Origin: Sphingobacterium haloxyli
GTDB taxonomy: Bacteria > Bacteroidota > Bacteroidia > Sphingobacteriales > Sphingobacteriaceae
Assembly: GCF_002980525.1 (NCBI RefSeq)
Contig: NZ_PVBQ01000005.1
Location: 248,001-312,000, forward strand
Reading direction: 5' to 3'
DNA: 64,000 nt
How positions within the stretch are numbered: position 1 is the first letter of the stretch; every line of letters begins with the position of its first letter. Below are positions 43,119 to 51,929 of this stretch, piece by piece. Made by a program: the position numbers and the translations under genes. Under the pieces are notes generated by a model. The model was not told the origin of the DNA. It worked only from the letters and a program-made list of their open reading frames with translations, and made no database searches.

Positions 43119-45164
43119 ATGATACAAAACCCCGCTTTCGGATTCAATGCCAAGGTACTACATACGCTCTTATGCTTTTTTGTCTGTCTTATGCCCGGCA
43201 TACTCCCAGCACAGATTGATAAACAAGATTCGCTGGAACGGGTATTACAAATCAAGAATCTGTCTATAGGTGAAAGGATACTCACCATGGGACGATTAGG
43301 CACACACTATTACTTTAACAGAGAACAAGCCAAGGGCAACAAATTGTTAAAGGATGCGGTGGAGCGAGCCGAAGCACTACCAGACAAACAGTTTCTTGCG
43401 CGAACGTTAGCCGTCCAAGCGATGATGTTGCGCATACAAGGCGATTCCACGGCAACATCTAAACTAGCGTTGGCACTCAATAACCTTACCGAAGGCTCGG
43501 CCGCAAGCATAAAAGGTTATGTTTGGTATGCTAAAGGCTGGATGGAAGCACGCGATGAACAGCTTGTAGAGGCCACAGCAAGCTATATCAAAGCATTGCA
43601 GTACTACGATAATTCCGAAGCCCCTACAGACGTCGCTACCAAATCGTCTATCTTTAACGAGCTGTACAGCATTTATGGTTCGTGGGGAGATAAAGAAAAT
43701 ATGGAAAAGTATGCTCGGCTTGGATTGAAAAATGCTCAAAAATCAGGTGATCCTGAACAGCTTGCTTCTAGCCTGTATTCTTTAGCCTATACGTTTGAAG
43801 AACGCTATCGTACCGATAGTGCAAATCAGTCCTTCCGTGATTCAGCAGAATTCTACTATAAGCGATCGATATCAACGATTACTCTTCATGAGAACCGTAT
43901 CACACCCCGTTCGCAACTACCTTTCAACGCATTGGGTCTAGCCAATTTATACTCCGAGTTTTATCCACTAAACTATAAAGATACCGCCAGACGATATTTG
44001 GATATCGCATTGAAAGAGGGTCTGAATAGTAAACAATACACCGTGGTGACCGGAGTCTATGGAATTATGGGTGAATACGCGCAGCGTGAAAACCGATGGG
44101 ATGACGCGGAGCATTATTTGAATCAAGCCACCATGTATAATCAAATGAATGAAATGCCTGAACTCGCCACCCAACTCCATCTAATGCAGGCGCTCGCTAC
44201 AGTGGCCGAAAAGAAAGAAGATTATCAATCTGCTTTAGTATACTATAAAAATTATTTATCCTATTACAAGCAGCAGTTTGATAAAGATAAGATGACATCC
44301 AGCAAAGAACTTGAGGCACAATACAGTACAGAATTGAAGGAGCAAAAACTAATCATGTTGGAAGAACAGGTGGCACACCGGAAAACGCTAAACGTCATTT
44401 ATATCATCCTATCGTCGACCATTTTCATCGCGCTTATTTTCCTGTTCCAAGCCTACCGGCAACGCTCCAAAAGCTTCAAGCAGCAACGGCTTTTGCATCG
44501 CATGGAACTGGACAATATCAAGCAGGAACACAAAATATCCCTCCTATCAGCTATGATCGACGGACAGGAGAACGAGCGGGCACGTATCGCCCGTGATCTA
44601 CATGACGGGCTGGGCGGACTACTTTCGGGACTGAAAATTGAGCTTTCGGGTGGAGTAGCGCTTGCAACTACAGAAAACACGAAAGTACTCATCCGGAACG
44701 GCTTGTCACGCATTGACCAAGCAGTAGACGAACTCCGGCGTATTTCCCGCAATATGATGCCTGAGATATTGTTACATTATGGCTTAGCGGAAGCGCTGAA
44801 TGAATACTGCCGATCGTTGAAACGCTCTGGGGTCAATATCACCTGTCAGGTGTTCAATTATCAGCAGAACTTATCGAAAAACAAACAGGTGGTGATATAT
44901 CGCATTGCACAGGAGCTTGTTAACAATGCAGTAAAATATGCGAAGTCAAGTCATATACTCGTGGAACTTCGACAGGAGCAAGAACACTTATCGTTAACCG
45001 TGGAAGACGATGGTATCGGCTTCGATATCGAACAAGCCAAGAAGAAAAAGAGTTCAGGGCTCCAAAACATCGAGGCCCGGGCTGTCTTTCTAAACGGCAC
45101 ACTGCATATCGATAGCTCATCAGACGCTGGTACCTCAACGGTATTAAGTTGCCCGTTTAGTTAA
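43119..45164 (+). CDS. TPR-containing sensor histidine kinase (HisKA_3 type)
   Basis: 681 residues from the ATG at 43119. A signal sequence (VLHTLLCFFVCLMPGILPAQ) leads into a periplasmic TPR-like helical sensor (about 40-410). One membrane helix (VIYIILSSTIFIALIFLFQAY) follows, then a coiled coil and the kinase: phospho-His495 in RARIARDLHDGLGGLL, and an HATPase domain with RIAQELVNNAVKYAKSS and DDGIGFDIEQ. This is the NarL/DesK-type class that pairs with LuxR regulators. An ATG at 43059, one base after the upstream stop, is an alternative. It is followed 22 bases later by its likely regulator. Confidence 0.87.
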   Translation: MIQNPAFGFNAKVLHTLLCFFVCLMPGILPAQIDKQDSLERVLQIKNLSIGERILTMGRLGTHYYFNREQAKGNKLLKDAVERAEALPDKQFLARTLAVQAMMLRIQGDSTATSKLALALNNLTEGSAASIKGYVWYAKGWMEARDEQLVEATASYIKALQYYDNSEAPTDVATKSSIFNELYSIYGSWGDKENMEKYARLGLKNAQKSGDPEQLASSLYSLAYTFEERYRTDSANQSFRDSAEFYYKRSISTITLHENRITPRSQLPFNALGLANLYSEFYPLNYKDTARRYLDIALKEGLNSKQYTVVTGVYGIMGEYAQRENRWDDAEHYLNQATMYNQMNEMPELATQLHLMQALATVAEKKEDYQSALVYYKNYLSYYKQQFDKDKMTSSKELEAQYSTELKEQKLIMLEEQVAHRKTLNVIYIILSSTIFIALIFLFQAYRQRSKSFKQQRLLHRMELDNIKQEHKISLLSAMIDGQENERARIARDLHDGLGGLLSGLKIELSGGVALATTENTKVLIRNGLSRIDQAVDELRRISRNMMPEILLHYGLAEALNEYCRSLKRSGVNITCQVFNYQQNLSKNKQVVIYRIAQELVNNAVKYAKSSHILVELRQEQEHLSLTVEDDGIGFDIEQAKKKKSSGLQNIEARAVFLNGTLHIDSSSDAGTSTVLSCPFS

Positions 45165-45186
45165 TAAGATGACATAACTTAGAAAT

Positions 45187-45810
45187 ATGATACGAATATT
45201 TATTACCGATGACCATCCGATAGTACTGGATGGTCTAAAGAACCTGATTACTTCTCAAGAAGACATGCAACTCGCTGGATTGTTTCGTAACGGTGCCGAT
45301 ACGATCGCAGCGCTAAAACAAGAAGTTCCTGATGTACTTTTATTGGACATCAACCTTCCGGACATTAGTGGTATTGAATTAAGCCGCCAATTTAGTGATT
45401 CGTATCCAGATCTCCGCATCATCGTCTTGAGTATACATAACGAAAAAGCAGTTATCGGATCCGTCTTAAAAAATAATGTAAAGGGTTATCTGCTTAAAAA
45501 TTCTGCAGGAGATGAGATCATCGATGCCATACACCAAGTGATGGAAGGCGAAACCTATCTTTGTTTGCAAGTACGGGAAATATACAATAATGGTCATGGT
45601 TCAGGCCTGGAAGCTGTACCTGTAATCACCCGCAGAGAAAAAGAAGTTTTATCTTTGATTGCAGAAGGATTTACATCTTCGCAAATTGCAGACAAACTAT
45701 TTATAAGTACGCACACGGTAGACTCGCATCGAAAGAACTTAATGGAAAAATTTAACACGAACAGTATTGCAGCTGTCGTTAAACGTGCTACTGAATATAA
45801 GTTATTCTAA
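45187..45810 (+). CDS. NarL/LuxR-type response regulator, partner of the TPR kinase
   Basis: 207-residue regulator. The receiver has Asp8-Asp9 in FITDDHPI, phosphoacceptor Asp54 in LLLDINLPDI and a Lys in KGYLLKNSAG. The LuxR helix-turn-helix (about 142-200) reads TRREKEVLSLIAEGFTSSQIADKL and STHTVDSHRKNLMEKFN. It is adjacent to the HisKA_3 kinase, so the pair is a typical two-component system. Candidate targets include the lipoprotein upstream and the divergent polyketide operon. Confidence 0.9.
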   Translation: MIRIFITDDHPIVLDGLKNLITSQEDMQLAGLFRNGADTIAALKQEVPDVLLLDINLPDISGIELSRQFSDSYPDLRIIVLSIHNEKAVIGSVLKNNVKGYLLKNSAGDEIIDAIHQVMEGETYLCLQVREIYNNGHGSGLEAVPVITRREKEVLSLIAEGFTSSQIADKLFISTHTVDSHRKNLMEKFNTNSIAAVVKRATEYKLF

Positions 45811-45892
45811 TAGCTACTTACATAATCGCCAACATCTTCTGCCATACTATAGGTATCCCCCAGCATTACATTAATCCTAGGACGATATTCTT

Positions 45893-45900
45893 TATTTTTG
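45893..45900 (+). promoter_or_regulatory. -7-like box in the regulator-tatD gap
   Basis: TATTTTTG lies 176 bases before tatD, with TTA 19 bases upstream. It would give tatD a long leader or start a short RNA. The gap also holds a small hairpin TTTAGG/CCTAAA (46046-46065) just before the tatD ATG. Confidence 0.35.
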
Positions 45901-46076
45901 CATCATATAGCACGTAATTTTCTGACAGTACTAAATTAGCGAAAACCACCAGTAAGCAAAATCACGGAAATCGGGGATTTTAGGAATTAGCAAAGAAATA
46001 CAAAACCTGTTGAAAATATCATATTTTTTTGTCCTCATTAGGTGATTTAGGTGGAAAGCCCTAAATTTAGCCCACG

Positions 46077-46865
46077 ATGACACTGTCTACTGAACCCTAT
46101 ATACTCACCGATACACACACGCATATCTATTATCATGCAGGTAAGGCAACATTGGATGAACAGCTCCAGCGCTGCTTCGACCAGCATATTCACCGGTTGT
46201 TTTTACCGAATGTTGATAGCGCGTCCGTCTCTCTAGTAATGGACACCGTACGTACATACCCGGAAAACTGTTTCCCCATGTTGGGACTGCATCCATGTTC
46301 AGTCAAGGAAAATTACAGAGAAGAACTGCAACAGCTAGAACAGCAGCTTTCGGAGAGCCGAATTTACGCTATCGGCGAAATCGGCTTAGACCTTTATTGG
46401 GATAAAAGCACATTGGATTTTCAACGCGACGCTTTCCGCATCCAGGTTGGCTGGGCAAAAGCGTTGGGACTACCCATCGATATTCATTGCCGGGAGGCTT
46501 TTGATGAATTATTCGAATTATTGGAGGAACTGAAGGATGCGAAGCTATTTGGCATTTTCCACTGTTTTACTGGAACACTCGAACAGGCTAAGCAAGCTAT
46601 TGATTTGGGATTTTCTTTAGGTATCGGCGGTGTAGTAACATTTAAAAAAGCAGGGCTAGACGCAGTGGTTAAAGAGATCGACCTGCAACACATTGTACTA
46701 GAAACGGACGCCCCCTACTTAGCGCCTTCCCCTTTTAGAGGAAAAGAAAACGAAAGTAGCTATCTCTATTACGTGGCGCAAAAAGTTGCGGATATACACC
46801 AAATGGATATTGCAGAAGTAGCTAGGATAACAACAAATAACTCAAAAAAAATATTCGGTATTTAA
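46077..46865 (+). CDS. tatD: TatD-family metal-dependent DNase
   Basis: 262-residue TIM-barrel amidohydrolase of the TatD group, acting as a 3'-5' deoxyribonuclease or on D-aminoacyl-tRNA-like substrates. Metal ligands are recognisable: HxH in LTDTHTHIYYH, Glu in AIGEIGLDLYWD, His in IDIHCREAFDE, His in GIFHCFTGTLEQA and Asp in VLETDAPYLAP. It is followed by ansA 8 bases later and likely co-transcribed. The exact TatD paralogue (YcfH, YjjV) is not resolvable. Confidence 0.9.
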   Translation: MTLSTEPYILTDTHTHIYYHAGKATLDEQLQRCFDQHIHRLFLPNVDSASVSLVMDTVRTYPENCFPMLGLHPCSVKENYREELQQLEQQLSESRIYAIGEIGLDLYWDKSTLDFQRDAFRIQVGWAKALGLPIDIHCREAFDELFELLEELKDAKLFGIFHCFTGTLEQAKQAIDLGFSLGIGGVVTFKKAGLDAVVKEIDLQHIVLETDAPYLAPSPFRGKENESSYLYYVAQKVADIHQMDIAEVARITTNNSKKIFGI

Positions 46866-46873
46866 AGTTAACC

Positions 46874-47896
46874 ATGCAAAATATATTTATTATTTATACA
46901 GGCGGCACCATCGGCATGGTAAAAAATGCTGAAACTGGCACTTTTGTGCCGTTTGATTTTGAGCTGATCGCCCGGAATTTACCGGACCTCAATAGGCTGG
47001 ACTATAAGTTAACCGTACATTCTTTTACGCCTATTATTGATTCATCCAATATGAATCCAGGCATATGGATAGAAATGGCAGAGATTATTCGAGATAATCA
47101 CGACCACTATGACGGCTTCGTTATTTTACATGGTTCGGATACAATGTCATTTTCCGCCTCCATCCTAAGTTTTATGTTGGAAGGGCTTCAAAAACCTGTT
47201 ATCTTGTCGGGTTCCCAGCTTCCAATCGGCGAAATACGAACAGACGCACGGGAAAATATGATGACGGCATTGGAAATTGCTTCAGCAAAAGACAGTGGTA
47301 AATCTATCGTTCAGGAGGTGTGTATCTTATTTGACAATAAGCTTTTCCGAGGTAACCGTTCATTCAAATACAATTCGGCTAAATTTGAGGCGTTCCGTTC
47401 ACCGAATTATCCGGTTTTAGCAGAAGCAGGCATCCATATCAATTATAACCGCGAAGCATTATTGGACAATACAGACAAAGAATTCATTATGCATACCGAG
47501 CTCGACAACCGCGTTGGGGTGCTAAAACTGTTCCCGGGCATCAGTCCAGCTTTTGTGAAATCTATCCTGGATTCGGATGTCCGAAGCATTGTGATGGAGA
47601 CATTCGGATCCGGAAATACAATGACAGATCAATGGTTTCTTGACTTGCTCGCGGAGGCAGTACGAAGCGGAAAGAACATCGTTGATATTTCCCAATGCAA
47701 GGTCGGTTCTGTCGAGCTGGGACGATATGAGACATCCCAAGGGCTGAAAGCACTCGGGATTCTCAATGGATATGATATGACTTTTGAAGCAGCCGTCACA
47801 AAACTCATCTATTTACAAGGGCAACTGACCGACCAGGAGGCTGTGGCTTATTGGGTAGAAAGGGACATACGGGGAGAATTGACGGTGAATGATTAG
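46874..47896 (+). CDS. ansA: Type I L-asparaginase
   Basis: 340-residue cytoplasmic asparaginase, hydrolysing L-asparagine to aspartate and ammonia. The first active-site motif YTGGTIGM and the second VILHGSDTMSFSASILSFML, with the Thr-Lys-Asp-type catalytic groups, are present. There is no signal peptide, so the cytoplasmic type I is indicated rather than periplasmic type II. It is downstream of tatD. Confidence 0.9.
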   Translation: MQNIFIIYTGGTIGMVKNAETGTFVPFDFELIARNLPDLNRLDYKLTVHSFTPIIDSSNMNPGIWIEMAEIIRDNHDHYDGFVILHGSDTMSFSASILSFMLEGLQKPVILSGSQLPIGEIRTDARENMMTALEIASAKDSGKSIVQEVCILFDNKLFRGNRSFKYNSAKFEAFRSPNYPVLAEAGIHINYNREALLDNTDKEFIMHTELDNRVGVLKLFPGISPAFVKSILDSDVRSIVMETFGSGNTMTDQWFLDLLAEAVRSGKNIVDISQCKVGSVELGRYETSQGLKALGILNGYDMTFEAAVTKLIYLQGQLTDQEAVAYWVERDIRGELTVND

Positions 47897-47903
47897 CAAT
47901 CAA

Positions 47904-48653
47904 TCAAGCAGGCACAACCTCCCTTTTTCTTCTCTCGAATATACGCTTGATCCGCCCTATCTTATAGAAGTCGTATAATGCGATGATCAATAAAATAGCA
48001 CAAGTAAGGTAGAACGTTCCGTTTTCTAGGTATAAGTAACCTATTCCTCCAAATAGCCCCCCTGCCACGTAGGCAATCATAATCGTAAGCAGTAGATGAA
48101 ACTTGTCTACCAACGCTTTGTTATGTCGGTGTTCGTGCTTACTAAACATGGATACTATAATGGCCAAATCGGTTGTCAAACCGGTGAGGTGCGTCGTCTT
48201 TACAACAGAGTTCGATATGCTTGCAGTAAGACCATTCTGCAAGCCCATAGCGAAGAGTAGCGCTCCAACTAGAATTTCGGTCTCTTTAAGGGAATTCTGA
48301 TAAAAAGCATCCAAGTAGATTCCAACGAACAGGATACTTAAGAACTCTAAAACAACTGGAATCGCGTGCGAAATATATTGGCTCCAACGCCCTTTTCCTT
48401 GGATAATCACAAAGTTGGACAGAAAGCTCCCGAGAAAAAAAAGTGTTACCCACAATAACACGACAGCTCCCTGGTACCAGTTCCCTTTGCTAATCTCTTG
48501 GGCTAACACAGCATAATATCCCGTGATGTTAGAGGTAAAGGCGAAGAAAACCGTCACTGATGCGACATTGACCATCCCCGCTGAAAAAGCGGTTAATGCC
48601 CCTAGCTTCACATTGTCGGATTGTGTTCTATGATTACTATATTTTCTTAGCAT
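47904..48653 (-). CDS. YoaK/DUF1275 family membrane protein
   Basis: 249-residue polytopic protein of the YoaK (DUF1275) family. About six or seven hydrophobic segments are visible. The family's conserved start LTAFSAGMVNVASVTVFFAFTSNITGYYAVL and central QNGLTASISNSVVKTTHLTGLTTDLAI match strongly. Function is unknown and the family may be a transporter. Its start overlaps the end of the upstream gene by 17 bases. Confidence 0.87.
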   Translation of the reverse strand: MLRKYSNHRTQSDNVKLGALTAFSAGMVNVASVTVFFAFTSNITGYYAVLAQEISKGNWYQGAVVLLWVTLFFLGSFLSNFVIIQGKGRWSQYISHAIPVVLEFLSILFVGIYLDAFYQNSLKETEILVGALLFAMGLQNGLTASISNSVVKTTHLTGLTTDLAIIVSMFSKHEHRHNKALVDKFHLLLTIMIAYVAGGLFGGIGYLYLENGTFYLTCAILLIIALYDFYKIGRIKRIFERRKREVVPA

Positions 48654-49125
48654 ATTGGTCTAACTGCTCCTTTTTTTCCAAAACAATTTCAATAATTCCC
48701 TTAACTTGCAGATCGAAGTTTAAATGCAGTACCAAACGGTCCTTGCTGATTTGCTGAATTTGAAAACTTTCGATCGGTTTTCCGTTCCTGCGAAGCTCCA
48801 ACACGTGTCCACGCCCTTTGATAAACCATTCCATGTCGCTTTCGTCCGCAGATGTTGCAGATTTTAAGCTGCCATCTTCGCTGAAATGCCATACACCAAG
48901 ATGCAAATCCTCTACATTTTGCATAATTTCCCTCTTGAGCCCAGATTGGATCCGCGATTCCTCATCTGCGCCCGCATTATCTTTTTCTAATCGCCATTCC
49001 TTTTCTATCCATTGTCCCTGTATCAGGCGCTCGGGATTTTCAGCATGTCTAATAACCAGGGAAGCACCTATCAGCAGTAGGGCTAACAACAAATAGTTTA
49101 ATTTTACCAATACGTCCCTATTCAT
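48637..49125 (-). CDS. Single-pass membrane protein, unknown function
   Basis: 162 residues from the ATG at 49125. One N-terminal membrane helix (LNYLLLALLLIGASLVI) is followed by a mainly beta extracytoplasmic domain (LIQGQWIEKEWRLE, LGVWHFSEDGSLKS, MEWFIKGRGHVLELRRNG) with the look of a lipocalin-like fold of the kind Bacteroidota use in small envelope proteins. No signature confirms this. It overlaps the USP-like gene by 8 bases and yoaK by 17, so the three form a tight operon. Confidence 0.65.
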   Translation of the reverse strand: MNRDVLVKLNYLLLALLLIGASLVIRHAENPERLIQGQWIEKEWRLEKDNAGADEESRIQSGLKREIMQNVEDLHLGVWHFSEDGSLKSATSADESDMEWFIKGRGHVLELRRNGKPIESFQIQQISKDRLVLHLNFDLQVKGIIEIVLEKKEQLDQYAKKI

Positions 49126-49627
49126 AACTAAACCTCCATTTCTTCCGAAAGAAAAAGCTATCCAATGTGTCATGTCTTGACATCTCGTCCTCGCCCATGG
49201 CCACTGGTATAACTTGCGGCAAAGGGAGTGGTTGCGTACGCAGCAGTTCTACCACGTCAAAAGTATGTTCAACGTTCTGAAACTCAAACGCATCGGGCAG
49301 CACGATCTGCGTAAACTGACGTCCTTTTAAGTAGTTACGCACATAGCGCGTATTTTTTGAAATCATGCAATCGGCATACATTTCCACCACTTTATCTTTA
49401 AATCGGGATTTGATGATCTCACATCCTTTGAGGAAATCGTCATTTTGCATTTCTGCTAGATGATCATCTAAGGTAAACCCTAACAGCATACTTATGGATT
49501 CACCGAGCTTATACCCGTAGACCAAAACCAGCTCCACTTGTTCATCGTTGTTGTTTTCCAGATATTCCAAAACAATTCGCAGTGAATTAACTGTAAAATC
49601 TGTTGGAACGAGCACGCGTTGTATCAT
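49118..49627 (-). CDS. Universal stress protein-like
   Basis: 169-residue cytoplasmic protein. The start QRVLVPTDFTVNSLRIVLEYL matches the UspA fold's first strand and helix, with a truncated or altered second half; the ATP-binding GxxG...S/T motif is not clearly present, so ATP binding is doubtful. It heads the operon with the membrane protein and YoaK. Confidence 0.6.
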   Translation of the reverse strand: MIQRVLVPTDFTVNSLRIVLEYLENNNDEQVELVLVYGYKLGESISMLLGFTLDDHLAEMQNDDFLKGCEIIKSRFKDKVVEMYADCMISKNTRYVRNYLKGRQFTQIVLPDAFEFQNVEHTFDVVELLRTQPLPLPQVIPVAMGEDEMSRHDTLDSFFFRKKWRFSYE

Positions 49628-49647
49628 TGACTTCTTTTTGTTTAGTA

Positions 49648-49655
49648 CAAAAGTA
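49648..49655 (-). promoter_or_regulatory. -7 box of the USP-YoaK operon
   Basis: The minus strand has TACTTTTG (49655 to 49648), 20 bases before the ATG at 49627. No -33 TTG lies at the expected distance. Confidence 0.45.
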
Positions 49656-49769
49656 AATCAGCAACATAGCAACGGAATAAAACCCCAATTAGAATTGCAT
49701 TAAACTTTTAGCATCGAAATTAAAATGGGATTAAAAGAGGGGCATCGTATTAAAAAGAGATTAAAATAG

Positions 49770-51128
49770 CTATGAAATCGGACTGTAGGTGGGCAATTCT
49801 ATACGCACGGTGGTACCTTTTCCTAATGTTGAGGTAACCGATAAGTTTCCATCGTGCATTTTGATAATATTTCGAGCTAAGGGTAACCCAATACCATATC
49901 CAGAAAAATGCTGTGTATTGGAAGCTCTGAAATAGGGGTCGTAGATGTAAGATAACTCTTGTTCGGGAATACCGATACCTTCATCCTTAATTAAAATAAT
50001 AACACCCTTATCAAATGCCCCAAGCGCGACATATGCCGTATGATTTGGCGAATATTTACAGGCATTGGAAACGATGTTGGAGATGGCTAACTGGAGTAAA
50101 GGCGCTAATCCGTTCACCTTGAGTTTCATACTGTCATCAGGAAGCATGCTAAAATCTGTCTTGATATGAAAGCGCTCGTTAATAGCTTTCACCGTCATTT
50201 CCGCGTCCATAATAATTTGGTCAATACGAACCGGTTTAAAATTAAGCTTCGTGTCTTTTTCATAGCCGGTCCTGGCCAGCATTAACAGTGCGTTGGTCTT
50301 TTTTTCCAGATTTTCTGCGGAATCGACAATTTTCTGCATGGCTTGCTGATATTCTTCTTTGCTTCGATCTTTGGACAGCGAAAGGTCAGCAATACCAATA
50401 ATGGACGTTAATGGTGTATTAAGTTCATGCGATGCATTGCTGATAAAATTCTTCTGCGTCTCGAAGGATGTTTCCACACGATTGAGCATTCGGTTAAAGG
50501 TATTAGCAAGCTTATGCAATACGCCCTTGTATTTGTCCTCACGCAAGCGAAGATATAGGTTTTCGGAGCCAATTTTTTTCACTTCGTCGATTATTCCATA
50601 GATCGGCTGGATAAAGGAGCGCTTCACCAATAACGAAACCACAATGACAAATAAAACACCCAAGATAAGGGAAATCAGCAGTAAATTCTGTAAATAACGT
50701 AGGTGATGGGTATAAAAATAGTTCTCTGCCGAGACACCAACTATATAGTTCTTACCCGGTTGCTGGTACAGCTTGGTAGAATAAAATGTATTACCTTCTT
50801 TAAAATTGGTGGCTCCTCGCTTATCTATCTTTTCCCATAACAGCGCATTAAATCCACTATTGTTTACGATATCTCCTTTTTCGTCGAATTCAACGATGAA
50901 TTCTCGTTGATTATTGAGTTCTTCCAAATAGGTTATTGACCAATCCTTTTGAGTTTCTTTTCCATTTAACATTCGCTCTGCAGCGAGGTCTCGTCGTAGA
51001 TCTAGGCGTTTGTAAAAATCCGAAAAGGCAAAGTTGGTAACTGAGTACAGGATAAATGCGACGAAGGACACGGTATAAACCACTAAGATGGTTATCAGCG
51101 CATATAACGTTTTGTTGTAATTCCTCAT
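49770..51128 (-). CDS. Sensor histidine kinase (HisKA/OmpR-partner type)
   Basis: 452-residue membrane kinase. Two membrane helices (about 11-33 and 149-167) flank a periplasmic sensor of about 115 residues. A HAMP-like region follows, then HisKA with phospho-His234 in NASHELNTPLTSI, and the HATPase domain with NACKYSPNHTAY, DEGIGIPEQE and GYGIGLPLAR. It directly follows its response regulator: the two genes abut, with the kinase ATG ending one base before the regulator stop. The signal is unknown. Confidence 0.9.
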   Translation of the reverse strand: MRNYNKTLYALITILVVYTVSFVAFILYSVTNFAFSDFYKRLDLRRDLAAERMLNGKETQKDWSITYLEELNNQREFIVEFDEKGDIVNNSGFNALLWEKIDKRGATNFKEGNTFYSTKLYQQPGKNYIVGVSAENYFYTHHLRYLQNLLLISLILGVLFVIVVSLLVKRSFIQPIYGIIDEVKKIGSENLYLRLREDKYKGVLHKLANTFNRMLNRVETSFETQKNFISNASHELNTPLTSIIGIADLSLSKDRSKEEYQQAMQKIVDSAENLEKKTNALLMLARTGYEKDTKLNFKPVRIDQIIMDAEMTVKAINERFHIKTDFSMLPDDSMKLKVNGLAPLLQLAISNIVSNACKYSPNHTAYVALGAFDKGVIILIKDEGIGIPEQELSYIYDPYFRASNTQHFSGYGIGLPLARNIIKMHDGNLSVTSTLGKGTTVRIELPTYSPIS

Positions 51129-51836
51129 CTAGTCCTCTATCTTTAAGACATAACCCATGCCGATTACCGTGTGGATGGCTTTCGACGGTGTGGCCTTTTC
51201 AATTTTCTTACGCAGGTAATTCACGTATACATCCACGACATTTGATCCTATATCAAAATTGATCCCCCATATCTTGTCCAGTAACTCTGTCCGTTGGAAA
51301 ACCTTTTGCGGAGACTGAATAAAAAGTAAAAGCAAGCGATACTCTGTAGCTGTCAAATTAAGCTCTTGCCCATTAACGTATGCTATCTTCTTATAGTCGT
51401 CGATTTCGATGAACTTATAGGTATAACGATGCTTCTCGGCAATATGGGTCTGTTTAGCCATCTCCAGGTTTCTACGTATCAGTGTCCGCGCTCTTGCCTT
51501 GAGTTCGATAAGCTTGAAAGGTTTTGATAAATAGTCGTCTGCTCCACTGTCTAAGCCTAGCACCACATTCTCTGGTCCACCCAAAGCCGTTACCATAAGA
51601 ATGGGAAGATTGGTATATCCCAACGTACGAAAATTCTTACAGATCTCTAGCCCATTTGTTTCGGGAAGCAACACATCTAGGATGACAAGGTGTATCTCGT
51701 TGGTCTGTAGTATACGAAGTGCTTGTTCATAATGCGTGGCGTGCCGCACCATAGCCCCGTCTTCTTCCAACCCTTGAATAATCACGTCGGCTACGTTCTT
51801 TTCGTCTTCCACCAGCAATATTTGTTTTCCTTTCAT
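51129..51836 (-). CDS. OmpR/PhoB-type response regulator
   Basis: 235-residue regulator. The receiver shows LLVEDEKNVAD and phosphoacceptor Asp54 in VILDVLLPETNG, with Lys in YLSKPFKLIEL. The C-terminal winged helix contains LNLTATEYRLLLLFIQSP and SNVVDVYVNYLRKKIEK. It is upstream of the kinase gene and co-transcribed. A 15-base palindrome at 51886-51900, 50 bases upstream, is a candidate binding site. Confidence 0.92.
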   Translation of the reverse strand: MKGKQILLVEDEKNVADVIIQGLEEDGAMVRHATHYEQALRILQTNEIHLVILDVLLPETNGLEICKNFRTLGYTNLPILMVTALGGPENVVLGLDSGADDYLSKPFKLIELKARARTLIRRNLEMAKQTHIAEKHRYTYKFIEIDDYKKIAYVNGQELNLTATEYRLLLLFIQSPQKVFQRTELLDKIWGINFDIGSNVVDVYVNYLRKKIEKATPSKAIHTVIGMGYVLKIED

Positions 51837-51885
51837 GATACGCCTAACTTGTTAGCAATAGATGCGCTACTAAATTAAAAATTTT

Positions 51886-51900
51886 GAAGGATAATCCTTC
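51886..51900. promoter_or_regulatory. 15-base palindrome upstream of the regulator gene
   Basis: GAAGGATAATCCTTC is a perfect dyad with a one-base centre, so a DNA operator is more likely than an RNA hairpin. It lies 50 bases upstream of the response regulator ATG. Confidence 0.4.
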
Positions 51901-51902
51901 AA

Positions 51903-51927
51903 ACAAAAAAGGCGCTTATGCGCCTTT
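51903..51927 (-). terminator. Terminator of ribBA
   Basis: AAAGGCGC/GCGCCTTT stem with loop ATAA; on the minus strand TTTTGTTT follows. It lies just past the ribBA stop. Confidence 0.85.
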
Positions 51928-51929
51928 CT

